Below are positions 10,777 to 19,035 of a DNA stretch of 64,000 bases, piece after piece (positions within the stretch are counted from its first letter, which is position 1; each line of letters starts with the position of its first letter). The position numbers and the translations under genes were made by a program. Below the pieces are notes generated by a model. The model was not told where the DNA came from. It did not search any database and saw only the letters and a list, made by a program, of their open reading frames with translations. The DNA lies in assembly GCF_018613235.1 (NCBI RefSeq), contig NZ_JAGGQP010000029.1, positions 1 through 64,000 on the forward strand, given 5' to 3'. Origin of the DNA: Bacillus sp. ISL-41 (lineage in GTDB: Bacteria > Bacillota > Bacilli > Bacillales > Cytobacillaceae).

Positions 10777-11739
10777 ATGAAAGTTTCAAAACATTTACTG
10801 GCTCTTATAAGCATCTTCACCGTCCTGCTTTTGGCAGCATGCGGCAGCAACGAAGATGATGCAAAGAATACAGCAGAAGCACCAAAGGAAAAGGAAGAAG
10901 GATACACAGTTGAACATGCAATGGGTGAGACCACCCTGGAAAAGACTCCAGAAAAGGTTGTCATCCTGACAAATGAAGGTACAGAAGCACTTCTTGCCCT
11001 TGGAGTCACTCCAGTCGGAGCCGTTCAATCATGGACAGGCGACCCTTGGTACGACCATATTGCTGAGGATATGAAAGATGTGAAAGTAGTTGGTGTTGAA
11101 AGCCAGGTTAATGTAGAAGCCATCGCTGCGCTTCAGCCAGACCTGATCATTGGCAATAAAATGCGCCAGGAAGATATTTATGAACAGCTTAAAGCAATCG
11201 CACCTACTGTTTTCGCAGAGGACCTTCGCGGAAATTGGAAGAACAACTTCGAACTTTACGCAAAAGCTGTAAACAAAGAAGAAAAAGGCAAAGAAGTCCT
11301 TGCTGCATATGACCAGCGTATCGAAGACCTGAAAGAAAAGCTTGGAGATAAGTTAGATACAAAAGTATCGATGGTCCGCTTCATGGCAGGCGATGTACGT
11401 ATTTACCACAAAGATTCATTCTCAGGCGTTATCCTTGAACAGATTGGCCTTGCTCGTCCAGAAAGCCAGGATAAGGAAGACTTTGCTGAAAAAGGTGTAA
11501 CTAAGGAAAGAATTCCGGCTATGGACGGAGATATCCTCTTCTACTTCACATATGATGAAGGCGACGGCAAAGCAACCGAAGTCGAAAAGGAATGGATTGA
11601 AGACCCGTTATTCCAAAACCTTGAGGTAGCGAAAAAAGGTGAAGTTCACAAAGTGGATGATGCCATCTGGAATACAGCTGGCGGCGTCATGGCAGCCAAC
11701 CTGATGCTTGATGATCTTGAAAAACATATGTTGAAATAG
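10777..11739 (+). CDS. Iron-siderophore ABC transporter substrate-binding lipoprotein (YfiY-like)
   Basis: The 320-residue precursor has a lipoprotein signal ending LLLAAC (lipidated Cys22). The mature protein is a class III binding fold with NVEAIAALQPDLIIG and an N-terminal half beginning VILTNEGTEALLALGV, as in YfiY and FeuA-type proteins. The start follows AGGAGG by 9 bases. The gene is divergent from its permease genes and shares their Fur-controlled region. Its TAG stop is formed by the first G of a small inserted element that begins at 11739. Confidence 0.93.
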   Translation: MKVSKHLLALISIFTVLLLAACGSNEDDAKNTAEAPKEKEEGYTVEHAMGETTLEKTPEKVVILTNEGTEALLALGVTPVGAVQSWTGDPWYDHIAEDMKDVKVVGVESQVNVEAIAALQPDLIIGNKMRQEDIYEQLKAIAPTVFAEDLRGNWKNNFELYAKAVNKEEKGKEVLAAYDQRIEDLKEKLGDKLDTKVSMVRFMAGDVRIYHKDSFSGVILEQIGLARPESQDKEDFAEKGVTKERIPAMDGDILFYFTYDEGDGKATEVEKEWIEDPLFQNLEVAKKGEVHKVDDAIWNTAGGVMAANLMLDDLEKHMLK

Positions 11740-11812
11740 GCTATTTTCTCAAACTTTGTTGCTTTTGATTACAAAATAGGATTGAATGACAACAATATTT
11801 ACGAAAGCAGTT
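11739..11812. mobile_element. Small MITE-like element, internally deleted copy (74 bp)
   Basis: The first 52 bases (starting GGCTATTTTCTCAAACTTTG) and the last 22 bases (ending ACGAAAGCAGTT) match the two ends of a 183-bp element at 51272-51454; the middle is missing. It is flanked by TTGAAATA and TTTAAATA, an 8-bp target duplication with one difference. It sits within the stop codon of the upstream gene. Confidence 0.8.
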
Positions 11813-11877
11813 TTTAAATAAAATCCCCCCAAGATTTTATTTAACTAATCCCCTTCCCCATATATATAACAGGAAAG

Positions 11878-11906
11878 CCCGCAGAATCTTGCGGGTTTTT
11901 CTTTTT
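11878..11906 (+). terminator. Rho-independent terminator downstream of the siderophore-binding gene
   Basis: The stem CCCGCA / TGCGGG has the loop GAATCT and is followed by a T-rich run. It lies beyond the inserted 74-bp element, so it is probably the original terminator of that gene. Confidence 0.85.
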
Positions 11907-12009
11907 GTCCCTTCCCACTTCACGTACAAATCAAATCAAGAAAACAATCTTCATAATCCTCCCATTTCCGGAAAGAATAAGTGTAAATCCAGATTGGCGG
12001 AGATTAACA

Positions 12010-13554
12010 ATGAGACATCCATTCAAGAAAAAACTGATGCAAGAAATCGAGAAGGAAGCTGCACGACAAGATACCGAAGGACAAGAGCCAGAGCAATATC
12101 TAAATGAGCACGAATGGGAAAAAGCGCTTTTAAAGTCACATGATTTTAAAAAGACTTTTTATGTGAATCAAAAATCAGAAAAAAAATTCTGCTTCTCTTT
12201 TATGTCAACTTTAGTAGATGAAAGCATCCTTCAGAACAATGCCCTCCCCTATCTGCTGGAAGGCGAATTAACGGAAATCGAGGATGTTAAAAGCCTGATC
12301 CCCATTGCTGATGTCCAGGTTTCAGATAAAAATGAGGATATTGAGACTAAATTGTTTAATGGATACGTCCTTTTAACTCTGGAGGGTGAAGAAAAATATT
12401 TTGCCTTTATTGCTGCCCAAAAAGAGGTTGTCCGAACAGTCGCGCAGCCCGAGGTAGAGTTCAGTGTAATCGGACCAAAGGAATCTTTCGTTGAGTCCCT
12501 GGACCATAATCTCAATATGATTCGCAAAAGGGTCCCAGTGAAAGAGCTCGTCATTGAAAATTACACGGTAGGCTCCCTTTCCAAATCGGGTGTGGCGATC
12601 CTCTATATTGATGGGATTACAAACAAAGATAACGTCAATACTGTAGTTCAGCGGGTCAGAGATATCGAGTTTGATGAAATCACCGATAGCTCCTATATCG
12701 TCCAGCTGATTTCAGATAACCAGAACTCTCCTTTTCCGCAGCTGCTTGATACCGAAAGGCCGGACAGGATTGCGGCAATACTTGCAGAAGGTAAAGTTGC
12801 CATCCTTGTAGATGGTTCGCCGCACGCATTGATCGGACCAACGACCCTGGTTGAATTTTTCGGGTCTTTCGAAGACTATTTCCTGAATTATTTATTGTCT
12901 TCTTTTTTCCGGCTGATCCGTCTATTCGCCGTTGCGTTCTCGATCCTGATCACACCGATTTATGTAGCAGCCCTTTCCTATCATTATGAATTGATCCCGA
13001 AGGACCTGCTAAGTACATTGATTACGTCAAGAAGGGAGATTCCACTTCCTCCTATCCTTGAAGCGTTGTTCCTTGAGTTGACGATCGAGCTATTGCGTGA
13101 GGCCGGGGCCCGCCTGCCAACCAAGGTCGGCCAGACGATCGGTATCGTAGGCGGAATCGTAATCGGGACTGCTTCTGTTGAAGCAGGTCTGACGAGTAAT
13201 GTCCTGCTGATCATTGTCGCACTGGCAGCGCTGGCATCTTTCACTACACCTGTGTACCGGATGGGCAATACAATCAGGCTGCTGCGGTTCCCGTTCCTGT
13301 TCTTCGCTGAACTTTGGGGAATGCTGGGAATCGTCGTTTCCTTTTCGTTCCTCCTGGCCCACCTGCTTCGCCTTACATCATTGGGCAGGCCTTTCCTGGA
13401 ACCTTTGTATCCTCCTAGGGTGAAGGATTTCAAAGATGCAATCATTCGATTGCCTTTTACCATGCAGTATAATCGGCCACAATATTTAAGAACAGAAAAT
13501 CCAGTCCGTTTTAGTGAAAAAAAGGCAAAGCAAAAAAAGGACATCGATGAGTGA
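12010..13554 (+). CDS. Spore germinant receptor A subunit (GerA/GerKA family)
   Basis: The product has 514 residues. It has a soluble N-terminal domain (residues 1 to about 280) and a C-terminal membrane domain with several segments from about residue 295, including the family block GASVEAGLTSN-like GTASVEAGLTSNVLLI. The start at 12010 follows GGAG by 9 bases; an in-frame extension to 11905 lacks a ribosome binding site. It is the first gene of a three-gene operon in the usual A-B-C order. Such receptors sit in the spore inner membrane and respond to nutrients. The specific germinant cannot be told. Confidence 0.93.
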   Translation: MRHPFKKKLMQEIEKEAARQDTEGQEPEQYLNEHEWEKALLKSHDFKKTFYVNQKSEKKFCFSFMSTLVDESILQNNALPYLLEGELTEIEDVKSLIPIADVQVSDKNEDIETKLFNGYVLLTLEGEEKYFAFIAAQKEVVRTVAQPEVEFSVIGPKESFVESLDHNLNMIRKRVPVKELVIENYTVGSLSKSGVAILYIDGITNKDNVNTVVQRVRDIEFDEITDSSYIVQLISDNQNSPFPQLLDTERPDRIAAILAEGKVAILVDGSPHALIGPTTLVEFFGSFEDYFLNYLLSSFFRLIRLFAVAFSILITPIYVAALSYHYELIPKDLLSTLITSRREIPLPPILEALFLELTIELLREAGARLPTKVGQTIGIVGGIVIGTASVEAGLTSNVLLIIVALAALASFTTPVYRMGNTIRLLRFPFLFFAELWGMLGIVVSFSFLLAHLLRLTSLGRPFLEPLYPPRVKDFKDAIIRLPFTMQYNRPQYLRTENPVRFSEKKAKQKKDIDE

Positions 13555-13576
13555 GCATTGGAGGTTTTGAAATAGC

Positions 13577-14665
13577 ATGCAGCAGCCAATACCTGAAAGA
13601 TTGCAAGTATCACCATTTCTCGTTCTCTACTTAATCATGTCCATGCAGATCGGCATCGGGGTTCTTGGCTATCAGCGCATCATCGCGAAGAATGCAGGTT
13701 ATGATGCATGGATTTCAGTTCTTGCTGCTGGCTTAAGCATTCATGTCATCGTTTGGATGATCTATAAAATTTGCGGTACAGTTGAAGGAGATATTGTAGC
13801 AGCCCATGCCTTTGTTTTTGGCAAAAAGATCGGCATTCTCCTAAATATGGTCTTCATTGTCTACCTGCTGATTTTTGCACTGGCTGTCTTAAGGACTTAT
13901 CTAGAAGTCGTTCAGGTATGGATGTTCCCTGAAATCAGCCCTTTTTGGTACAGCCTAGTCTTTTTGATTCTCTCAGTTTATATCGTTTTTGGCGGTTTTC
14001 GAACCGTAACCGGTATAGCTTTTTTCTGCATCGTCCTTCCGAGCTATCTGCTGCTGACGTTTGGCTTTGCACTCAGCTATGCTGAATTCAGGAATCTGCT
14101 GCCGATACTCGATCATTCTTTAAAAGACATGGCGTTAAGTGCGTTCAATATGTCCCTTACGTATATCGGGTTTGAAATACCGCTATTTTTCTATCCATTT
14201 ATCAAGGATGCACCTAAATCACAAAAATGGGCCCATCTAGGTGTTTTCTTAACCACCATTATCTATACAGTAATGGCGATTATAACTTTTACTTATTTTT
14301 CAGAAGCACAGCTGGCCAAATCCATCTGGGCAACACTTGAAATGTGGAAAATTGTCAGCATGCCCTTTGTTGAACGATTTGAATATATCGGCATTGCGAA
14401 CTGGAATTTGATTATCCTTCCGAATATCTGTATTGCACTTTGGGGTGCCAGCATGATTTTAAAAAGATCTTTTAAGCTGCGGCAAAAAAAAGGAGTGATT
14501 GCCCTCGCACTCATTTGCTTGATCGCCATACCTTTTTTGGATACAAGGGCTAAAATAAACTTGCTGAATGACTGGGTCGCACGAATTGGATTCAGTGTAA
14601 CCTTCATCTATGTCCCTTTTTTATTTATCGCAACATTGATTGCCAAGAAGGTGAAAAATAAATGA
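13577..14665 (+). CDS. Spore germinant receptor B subunit (GerAB/GerKB, APC-like permease)
   Basis: The product has 362 residues and about ten membrane segments, belonging to the amino-acid/polyamine/organocation-type spore germination family. It begins PFLVLYLIMSMQIGIGVLGY, a typical first helix of GerAB proteins. It probably carries the nutrient-binding site. It lies 22 bases after the A subunit gene and its TGA overlaps the next ATG (ATGA), showing translational coupling. Confidence 0.93.
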   Translation: MQQPIPERLQVSPFLVLYLIMSMQIGIGVLGYQRIIAKNAGYDAWISVLAAGLSIHVIVWMIYKICGTVEGDIVAAHAFVFGKKIGILLNMVFIVYLLIFALAVLRTYLEVVQVWMFPEISPFWYSLVFLILSVYIVFGGFRTVTGIAFFCIVLPSYLLLTFGFALSYAEFRNLLPILDHSLKDMALSAFNMSLTYIGFEIPLFFYPFIKDAPKSQKWAHLGVFLTTIIYTVMAIITFTYFSEAQLAKSIWATLEMWKIVSMPFVERFEYIGIANWNLIILPNICIALWGASMILKRSFKLRQKKGVIALALICLIAIPFLDTRAKINLLNDWVARIGFSVTFIYVPFLFIATLIAKKVKNK

Positions 14666-15726
14666 TGAAAAGGATTTTGGTCGTACTTTCGTTTTTTTCC
14701 CTTTTGCTTACAGGATGTGTCGAAAAGGAAATTATTGATGACGTTAATATCGAAATGGGCGTGGGTTATGACCAGAAAGATGATGAAATTGAGGGCACGA
14801 TCATGGTCCCTATTTTCAATCCCGATAAGAAAATTGGGAATTTCACCTTTTCCGCAACAGCTTCGAGCAACAGGGATTTATTTCAGGAGATTCAGCGAAG
14901 GTCAGCACAGCCCATCGTAACAGGCTCCCTGGAAATTGCCATCTTTGGTGAAGAAATTGCTAAAAAAGGAATCAGGGATTTCATCGATGCTTTTGAACGC
15001 GATCCAAGCATCGGTGCCAGGGTATATTTTGCCGTCGCAGATGACAAGGCAAAAGAAATTTTAACTGGAACATATGGAAATAGAGGAAATGCCATTCATT
15101 TATCACAGTTAATAAAACACAATACTGAAACTCGTAATTTGCCGGTTACGAACATGCATCTCTATTTGTTTGAACTATATCAGGAGGGAAAAGATCCCTA
15201 TCTCCCTATCCTGAAAAAAGAGGAGCCTGAAGTAATTGATATTACGGGAATTGCATTATTCAAGGATGACAAAATGGTGAGTGAATTGCCTTCCGATAAA
15301 ATGTTCTTCTTTAAGCTTCTTACTGATAAATTCAGCGAAGGCTCATTTAAACTGGAAGTGGATGACAAGGATGTCGCAGTTAAAGATTTGGATTCAAAGA
15401 ATAAGTTCAAACTAAGGAAACGGAAACCCTATGTTATAGATTTAGAAATCGAGATTAATGGACTTATTCGTGAGTATACTGGAACAATTGTGACACCTGA
15501 AGTGATCAAGAAGATTGAAAAAGAATTCGAGGACCAAGTCAATAAAGAAGCCACCGCAATGATACAGGACTTTCAGGAAATGGGAATAGATCCAGTCGGA
15601 TTTGGCCAGTTTATTAAAACCAAAACAAGAGGCTTCGATTTTAAAAGATGGGAAGATGAATATAAGAATTTAACAGTGAATGTTAAAACCGATGTGATCA
15701 TAACTGAGGTAGGGATAGTTGAGTAA
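14662..15726 (+). CDS. Spore germinant receptor C subunit lipoprotein (GerAC/GerKC)
   Basis: The 354-residue Ger(x)C-type lipoprotein has a signal ending LLLTGC (Cys19 from the first ATG). Two adjacent ATG codons at 14662 and 14665 are possible starts. The mature protein has the three-domain GerAC fold, with sequence such as DEIEGTIMVPIFNP near the start. It is the last gene of the operon and is followed immediately by a terminator shared with rodA. Confidence 0.93.
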   Translation: MMKRILVVLSFFSLLLTGCVEKEIIDDVNIEMGVGYDQKDDEIEGTIMVPIFNPDKKIGNFTFSATASSNRDLFQEIQRRSAQPIVTGSLEIAIFGEEIAKKGIRDFIDAFERDPSIGARVYFAVADDKAKEILTGTYGNRGNAIHLSQLIKHNTETRNLPVTNMHLYLFELYQEGKDPYLPILKKEEPEVIDITGIALFKDDKMVSELPSDKMFFFKLLTDKFSEGSFKLEVDDKDVAVKDLDSKNKFKLRKRKPYVIDLEIEINGLIREYTGTIVTPEVIKKIEKEFEDQVNKEATAMIQDFQEMGIDPVGFGQFIKTKTRGFDFKRWEDEYKNLTVNVKTDVIITEVGIVE

Positions 15727-15730
15727 GTGA

Positions 15731-15757
15731 AAGAGGGTGTCAATGTGGCACCCTCTT
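15731..15757. terminator. Bidirectional terminator between gerC-like gene and rodA
   Basis: A 9-bp perfect stem AAGAGGGTG / CACCCTCTT has a loop of 9 bases. A TTGTTTT run follows on the plus strand. It lies 5 bases after the gerC-like stop and 6 bases beyond the rodA stop. Confidence 0.88.
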
Positions 15758-15762
15758 TTGTT

Positions 15763-16938
15763 TTATGCAGTAGTTGAGAACATGTATTTCTTATAATGGT
15801 ACCGTATCGAGAAAATCAAGCTTACCGCGAGCATATTGCCCATTAACGAGCTGCCGCCGTAGCTGATGAATGGCAAAGGGATACCCGTGATTGGCAGAAG
15901 GCCTATCGTCATGCCGATATTCTGGAATACGTGGAAAGTGATCATGCTGATGACGCCGACACAGATGTAAGTATAGAAATCGTTTTTTGTTTCCATGCCA
16001 ATCTTGGTAATTTGATAGATGAGCAGGAAAAACAAGCTTACGATGATACTTGCTCCAACGAAGCCGAATTCCTCCCCGATGATGCTGAATATGAAGTCAG
16101 TATGGCTCTCAGGCAGATACACTTCCCTTGTGCCATAGCCCTTGCCCACTGTTTCACCTGAACCGATGGCCAGCAGCGACCTCGTCAGCTGAAACCCGGT
16201 CGTGCTCTGGTAATTATAAGGGTCAAGCCAGGAATAGATCCGGCCAAATTGATATTCCTTTACACCAAGATATTTTTCGAGAATTTCAGGCTTCCAGATC
16301 ACAAAATAAAATATGATTGAAATGAGTGTCAGACCTGTCCCAAAAATAGGCACAAGCAGCTTCCAGGTGATACCCGAGATAAAAATCATCCCAAGCATGA
16401 TGGCAATATAAACAAGCGATGTACCAAGGTCAGGCTGCTGCATGACGAGCAAGAGCGGCACCATCGTGACAATACCGATTTTAATCAAAAGCCAGAAGTC
16501 CGTTTGCATCGATTTCAGCCGATATTTCTGATGGTGGTCGACAATCACCCGAGCAAGTGCCAGGATGATGAACACCTTCACCAGCTCGGAAGGCTGAAGG
16601 GTACCCATTGCCGGCACTCTGTACCAGCTTTTCGCCCCATTGATGACAGGAGCGATGGATGACGGTGCAACGATCAGCCCTGCCAGAAGGACCAGACCAA
16701 AACCATACGCATACCAGCTCAATTTTTGCAGCTGATCGGAGTCAAGAGTGATGACCGCGGTAATAATGCCTGCACCTATTATGTACCAGATGATTTGCTT
16801 GATCAAAAAGTTTTCAGAGCCATACTGCCCCGTCGTCTGGGCACTGTAAATGGCAACGCAGCTTGACAAAAATAATAAGATCAATATCGTAACCAGCCCA
16901 TAGTCGAGCCGGGAATTCGTTTTAGGATTCGAAGTCAT
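15763..16938 (-). CDS. rodA: Rod-shape determining SEDS glycosyltransferase RodA
   Basis: This 391-residue SEDS-family peptidoglycan polymerase has about ten membrane helices and acts with class B PBPs in side-wall growth. Signatures are PSELVKVFIILALARVI, the large extracytoplasmic loop with KEYQFGRIYSWLDP, HTDFIFSIIGEEFGFVG, and GIPLPFISYGGSS near the end. These match RodA rather than FtsW or SpoVE in layout, but separation from other SEDS members is by pattern only. The start at 16938 has a GGGG site 9 bases upstream; a 43-residue longer frame is less likely. Confidence 0.88.
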   Translation of the reverse strand: MTSNPKTNSRLDYGLVTILILLFLSSCVAIYSAQTTGQYGSENFLIKQIIWYIIGAGIITAVITLDSDQLQKLSWYAYGFGLVLLAGLIVAPSSIAPVINGAKSWYRVPAMGTLQPSELVKVFIILALARVIVDHHQKYRLKSMQTDFWLLIKIGIVTMVPLLLVMQQPDLGTSLVYIAIMLGMIFISGITWKLLVPIFGTGLTLISIIFYFVIWKPEILEKYLGVKEYQFGRIYSWLDPYNYQSTTGFQLTRSLLAIGSGETVGKGYGTREVYLPESHTDFIFSIIGEEFGFVGASIIVSLFFLLIYQITKIGMETKNDFYTYICVGVISMITFHVFQNIGMTIGLLPITGIPLPFISYGGSSLMGNMLAVSLIFSIRYHYKKYMFSTTA

Positions 16939-17210
16939 TTTTATACCCCTTTTATATGAAGGCAGATTCCATCTGACATTTGAGTAAGCTTTTATTAAGG
17001 CATAGAATTGAGCCAAAAATGAAGAACTGTTCAATACTTCATTATATTTTTTTCGACAATAAATCACAACTTCTGACTATGAAATGGTTAATATTACATA
17101 TCAAAATATCTTTATTCAGGCAATTCGGCGGAGGGAAATGGATGAGGTTTCCTTTTGATTTTTTGCAGTTTTATTTTTCTTATTCTTTTTTGATAAAGGA
17201 AATAGAATGA

Positions 17211-17460
17211 CGGACAGTTTCTTTGATTATTCCGGGGGTTGTGTCCGTTATGGCCTTGATGATGGACATTTTTTCTATTTTTTCTGGGATTTTTGTCCGT
17301 CATTACCTTGATGATGGACATTTTTTCCGGGTTTTCCCGAATTTTTGTCCGTCATTACCTTGATGATGGACATTTTTTCCGGGTTTTCCCGAATTTTTGT
17401 CCGTCATTACCTTGATGATGGACATTTTTTCCGGGTTTTCCCGAATTTCTGTCCGTCATG
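17211..17460. repeat. Second array of 52-nt palindrome-plus-spacer repeats
   Basis: TGTCC starts occur at 17242, 17294, 17346, 17398 and 17450, an exact 52-base period. Each 27-nt core opens TGTCCGTCAT and closes ATGATGGACA, a 10-bp stem with one G-U pair when read on the plus strand. Spacers are 25 nt and T-rich, with CCGGGTTTTCCCG in the three rightmost. The array opens with a half core (CGGACA, 17211) and ends with a half core (17450-17460). The design equals the array at 5968 but with a different sequence. It lies in the region between rodA and uppP, partly as the uppP leader. Confidence 0.93.
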
Positions 17461-17549
17461 TAGGCTGCTGTAAATTTTACGTGCATAGAGATGGGACATG
17501 TTTCATAGCTTTGTAAGGGACAAAGTCTTTGAAAAAGTGGGGATTCTGT

Positions 17550-18332
17550 ATGCTATCAAAAATTGAAGCTTTCATCCTTGGGATTATCCAGGGGCTGACT
17601 GAGTTTTTGCCGATCAGCAGTACCGGGCACCTTTATCTTGGCAGAAATTTGTTCGGCCTTGAGGAGGCCGGCCTGCTGCTCGATACGATGCTTCATGTAG
17701 GTACGCTGTTGGCAGTGTTTGTGTTTTATAGATATGAGTTTATCAAGATTTTGAAAAATCCCTTTGGAAAGCTGACCTTCCTCCTTGTTGTCGGCACGCT
17801 GCCGGCTGTCGTGGTCGGATTGCTGTTTGAGGATTACTTTGATGAGATATCAAAAACCGGCGTGACGATTGGCTGGGAATTCCTGATTACCGGGACATTG
17901 ATGTGGTTCGCCGACTCAATCAAAAATGGACGCAAAAAAATGGACGATATCAGCTATACAGATGCGCTGGTGATTGGCAGCTTCCAGGCAGCGGCGATTT
18001 TTCCGGCGATTTCCCGTTCCGGATTAACGATTGTCGCGGCTCTTTGGCGTAAGCTCGACCGCGAGACAGCAGCCTATTTCTCTTTCCTGCTTTCAACTCC
18101 CGCAATTCTGGGAGCGATTGTCCTGCAGGGAAAAGATCTTTTCAACGGCGGAAGTGAGACGATTTCAATCCAGGCATTGTTGATTGGAATCATTTCAGCA
18201 GCGATTTTCGGTTATATTGCGGTAAAATGGATGATTGGCTATTTGAAAAACCATTCTTTGAAACCTTTTGCGATTTATGTGTGGGTCATGGGGCTTGTTG
18301 TTCTGTATTTTCAGTATGCAGGGCAGTTCTAA
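17550..18332 (+). CDS. uppP: Undecaprenyl-diphosphatase UppP (BacA)
   Basis: This 260-residue membrane enzyme dephosphorylates undecaprenyl diphosphate for reuse in cell-wall synthesis and confers bacitracin tolerance. The two catalytic blocks are visible: LTEFLPISSTGHLYL near residues 19-33 and FPAISRSGLTI in the middle. About eight hydrophobic segments are present. The ATG at 17550 has GTGGGG 7 bases upstream; a TTG at 17529 is an alternative. The 52-nt repeat array lies in its leader. Confidence 0.93.
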   Translation: MLSKIEAFILGIIQGLTEFLPISSTGHLYLGRNLFGLEEAGLLLDTMLHVGTLLAVFVFYRYEFIKILKNPFGKLTFLLVVGTLPAVVVGLLFEDYFDEISKTGVTIGWEFLITGTLMWFADSIKNGRKKMDDISYTDALVIGSFQAAAIFPAISRSGLTIVAALWRKLDRETAAYFSFLLSTPAILGAIVLQGKDLFNGGSETISIQALLIGIISAAIFGYIAVKWMIGYLKNHSLKPFAIYVWVMGLVVLYFQYAGQF

Positions 18333-18340
18333 AACTTTTT

Positions 18341-18420
18341 ATAGCGGAAATTTTATAGCGAGTTTTTATTTTTTATAGCGATTTTCTCTGTTTTATAGCG
18401 AAAATCCCATTTTTATAGCG
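18341..18420. repeat. Short intergenic repeats with the core TTTTATAGCG
   Basis: Five ATAGCG copies occur at 18341, 18355, 18375, 18395 and 18415; the last four are exactly 20 bases apart. Each is preceded by TTTT and most are followed by A. The array lies between convergent uppP and the HesB-like gene, 8 bases after the uppP stop. Confidence 0.8.
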
Positions 18421-18460
18421 AACTGGAAATTCCCTTGGATTTTTTCCAGTCCAGTTCACA

Positions 18461-18495
18461 AAAATGCACACCAGCGTAAAAATGGTGTGCATTTT
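18461..18495. terminator. Bidirectional terminator between uppP and the HesB-like gene
   Basis: A perfect 13-bp stem AAAATGCACACCA / TGGTGTGCATTTT has a loop of 9 bases. It lies 8 bases beyond the stop of the minus-strand gene. Confidence 0.88.
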
Positions 18496-18503
18496 GCATT
18501 TTA

Positions 18504-18779
18504 TCAGCAGCCGCCGTCTCCGCCCATCAGGACAAGACCTTCACGATACTCGTCATATTCAAGTGCCATACCTTGAGTATAGTCGACGATATTGGATTCG
18601 ATTGCGACTTGGATTTCGTTGATTACTGTTACATGATCATCTTCTTCCGGCTCCTCCAGAGCCAGACCAATCTGCGGGCCTCCTCAGCCAAAGCCGCCGA
18701 AGTATACGCGAATACCTTCTGCGTTGCGCTCAGCGAGGATCTCTTTTAAAATGTCGCGCGCTTTATCTGAAATCTGCAT
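18504..18779 (-). CDS. HesB/IscA-like selenoprotein (in-frame UGA read as Sec32)
   Basis: Read through one in-frame TGA at 18684-18686, the frame gives 91 residues: MQISDKARDILKEILAERN, then GIRVYFGGFG-U-GGPQIGLALEE, and the C-terminus GGDGGC. UGA falls where HesB/IscA-type proteins have their first conserved Cys (GFGCGGP), and homologous HesB-like selenoproteins are known in bacteria. Coding character is the same on both sides of the UGA, with no frameshift. A hairpin that can serve as a SECIS follows. The ATG at 18779 is preceded by AAAGGGAG. A role in Fe-S or redox chemistry is inferred. Without Sec insertion, only a 31-residue peptide would be made. Confidence 0.85.
18647..18665 (-). promoter_or_regulatory. 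Candidate bacterial SECIS hairpin of the HesB-like gene
   Basis: On the minus strand CUGGCUC / GAGCCGG form a 7-bp stem with the loop UGGAG. It starts 18 bases after the UGA, so the apical loop is about 25 bases away, within the 16-37 base range known for bacterial SECIS elements. The hairpin is inside the coding sequence. Confidence 0.55.
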
Positions 18780-18987
18780 TCTCCCTTTTCCTTTCTTCAT
18801 CAAATCTGTCTAGTGCTTAGTTTACCATGGTATCAATAATAAATACACAATACTGCCCGGAGTATTTTGTGAAGGTTATATTTGGAAAAAACAAACTCCT
18901 CCGTCTTAAATTGTGAACAACATGTGATTAGAACACGACAAAACTAAACGAAACTTAACAAAACTAAACAAAAAGTATACCCATCTA

Positions 18988-19009
18988 CTAAATATTCTAT
19001 TATATTTAG
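18988..19009. promoter_or_regulatory. Palindromic operator candidate upstream of the tungstate gene cluster
   Basis: CTAAATAT-N6-ATATTTAG is a perfect 8-bp inverted repeat, 26 bases upstream of the TTG start of the HTH regulator gene. Just left of it are repeated AAACTAAAC motifs (18942-18970). The position suggests autoregulation of the regulator-tupABC unit. The remaining bases from 18780 show no gene. Confidence 0.5.
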
Positions 19010-19035
19010 TTTAGGTTGAAAAGGAGGGAAACCAT

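Noticed and set aside
18504-18779. Pseudogene broken by a nonsense codon (HesB-like)
   Set aside because: The only stop is TGA at a redox Cys position, the rest of the frame is intact and a SECIS-like hairpin follows; a second gene in the window shows the same pattern.
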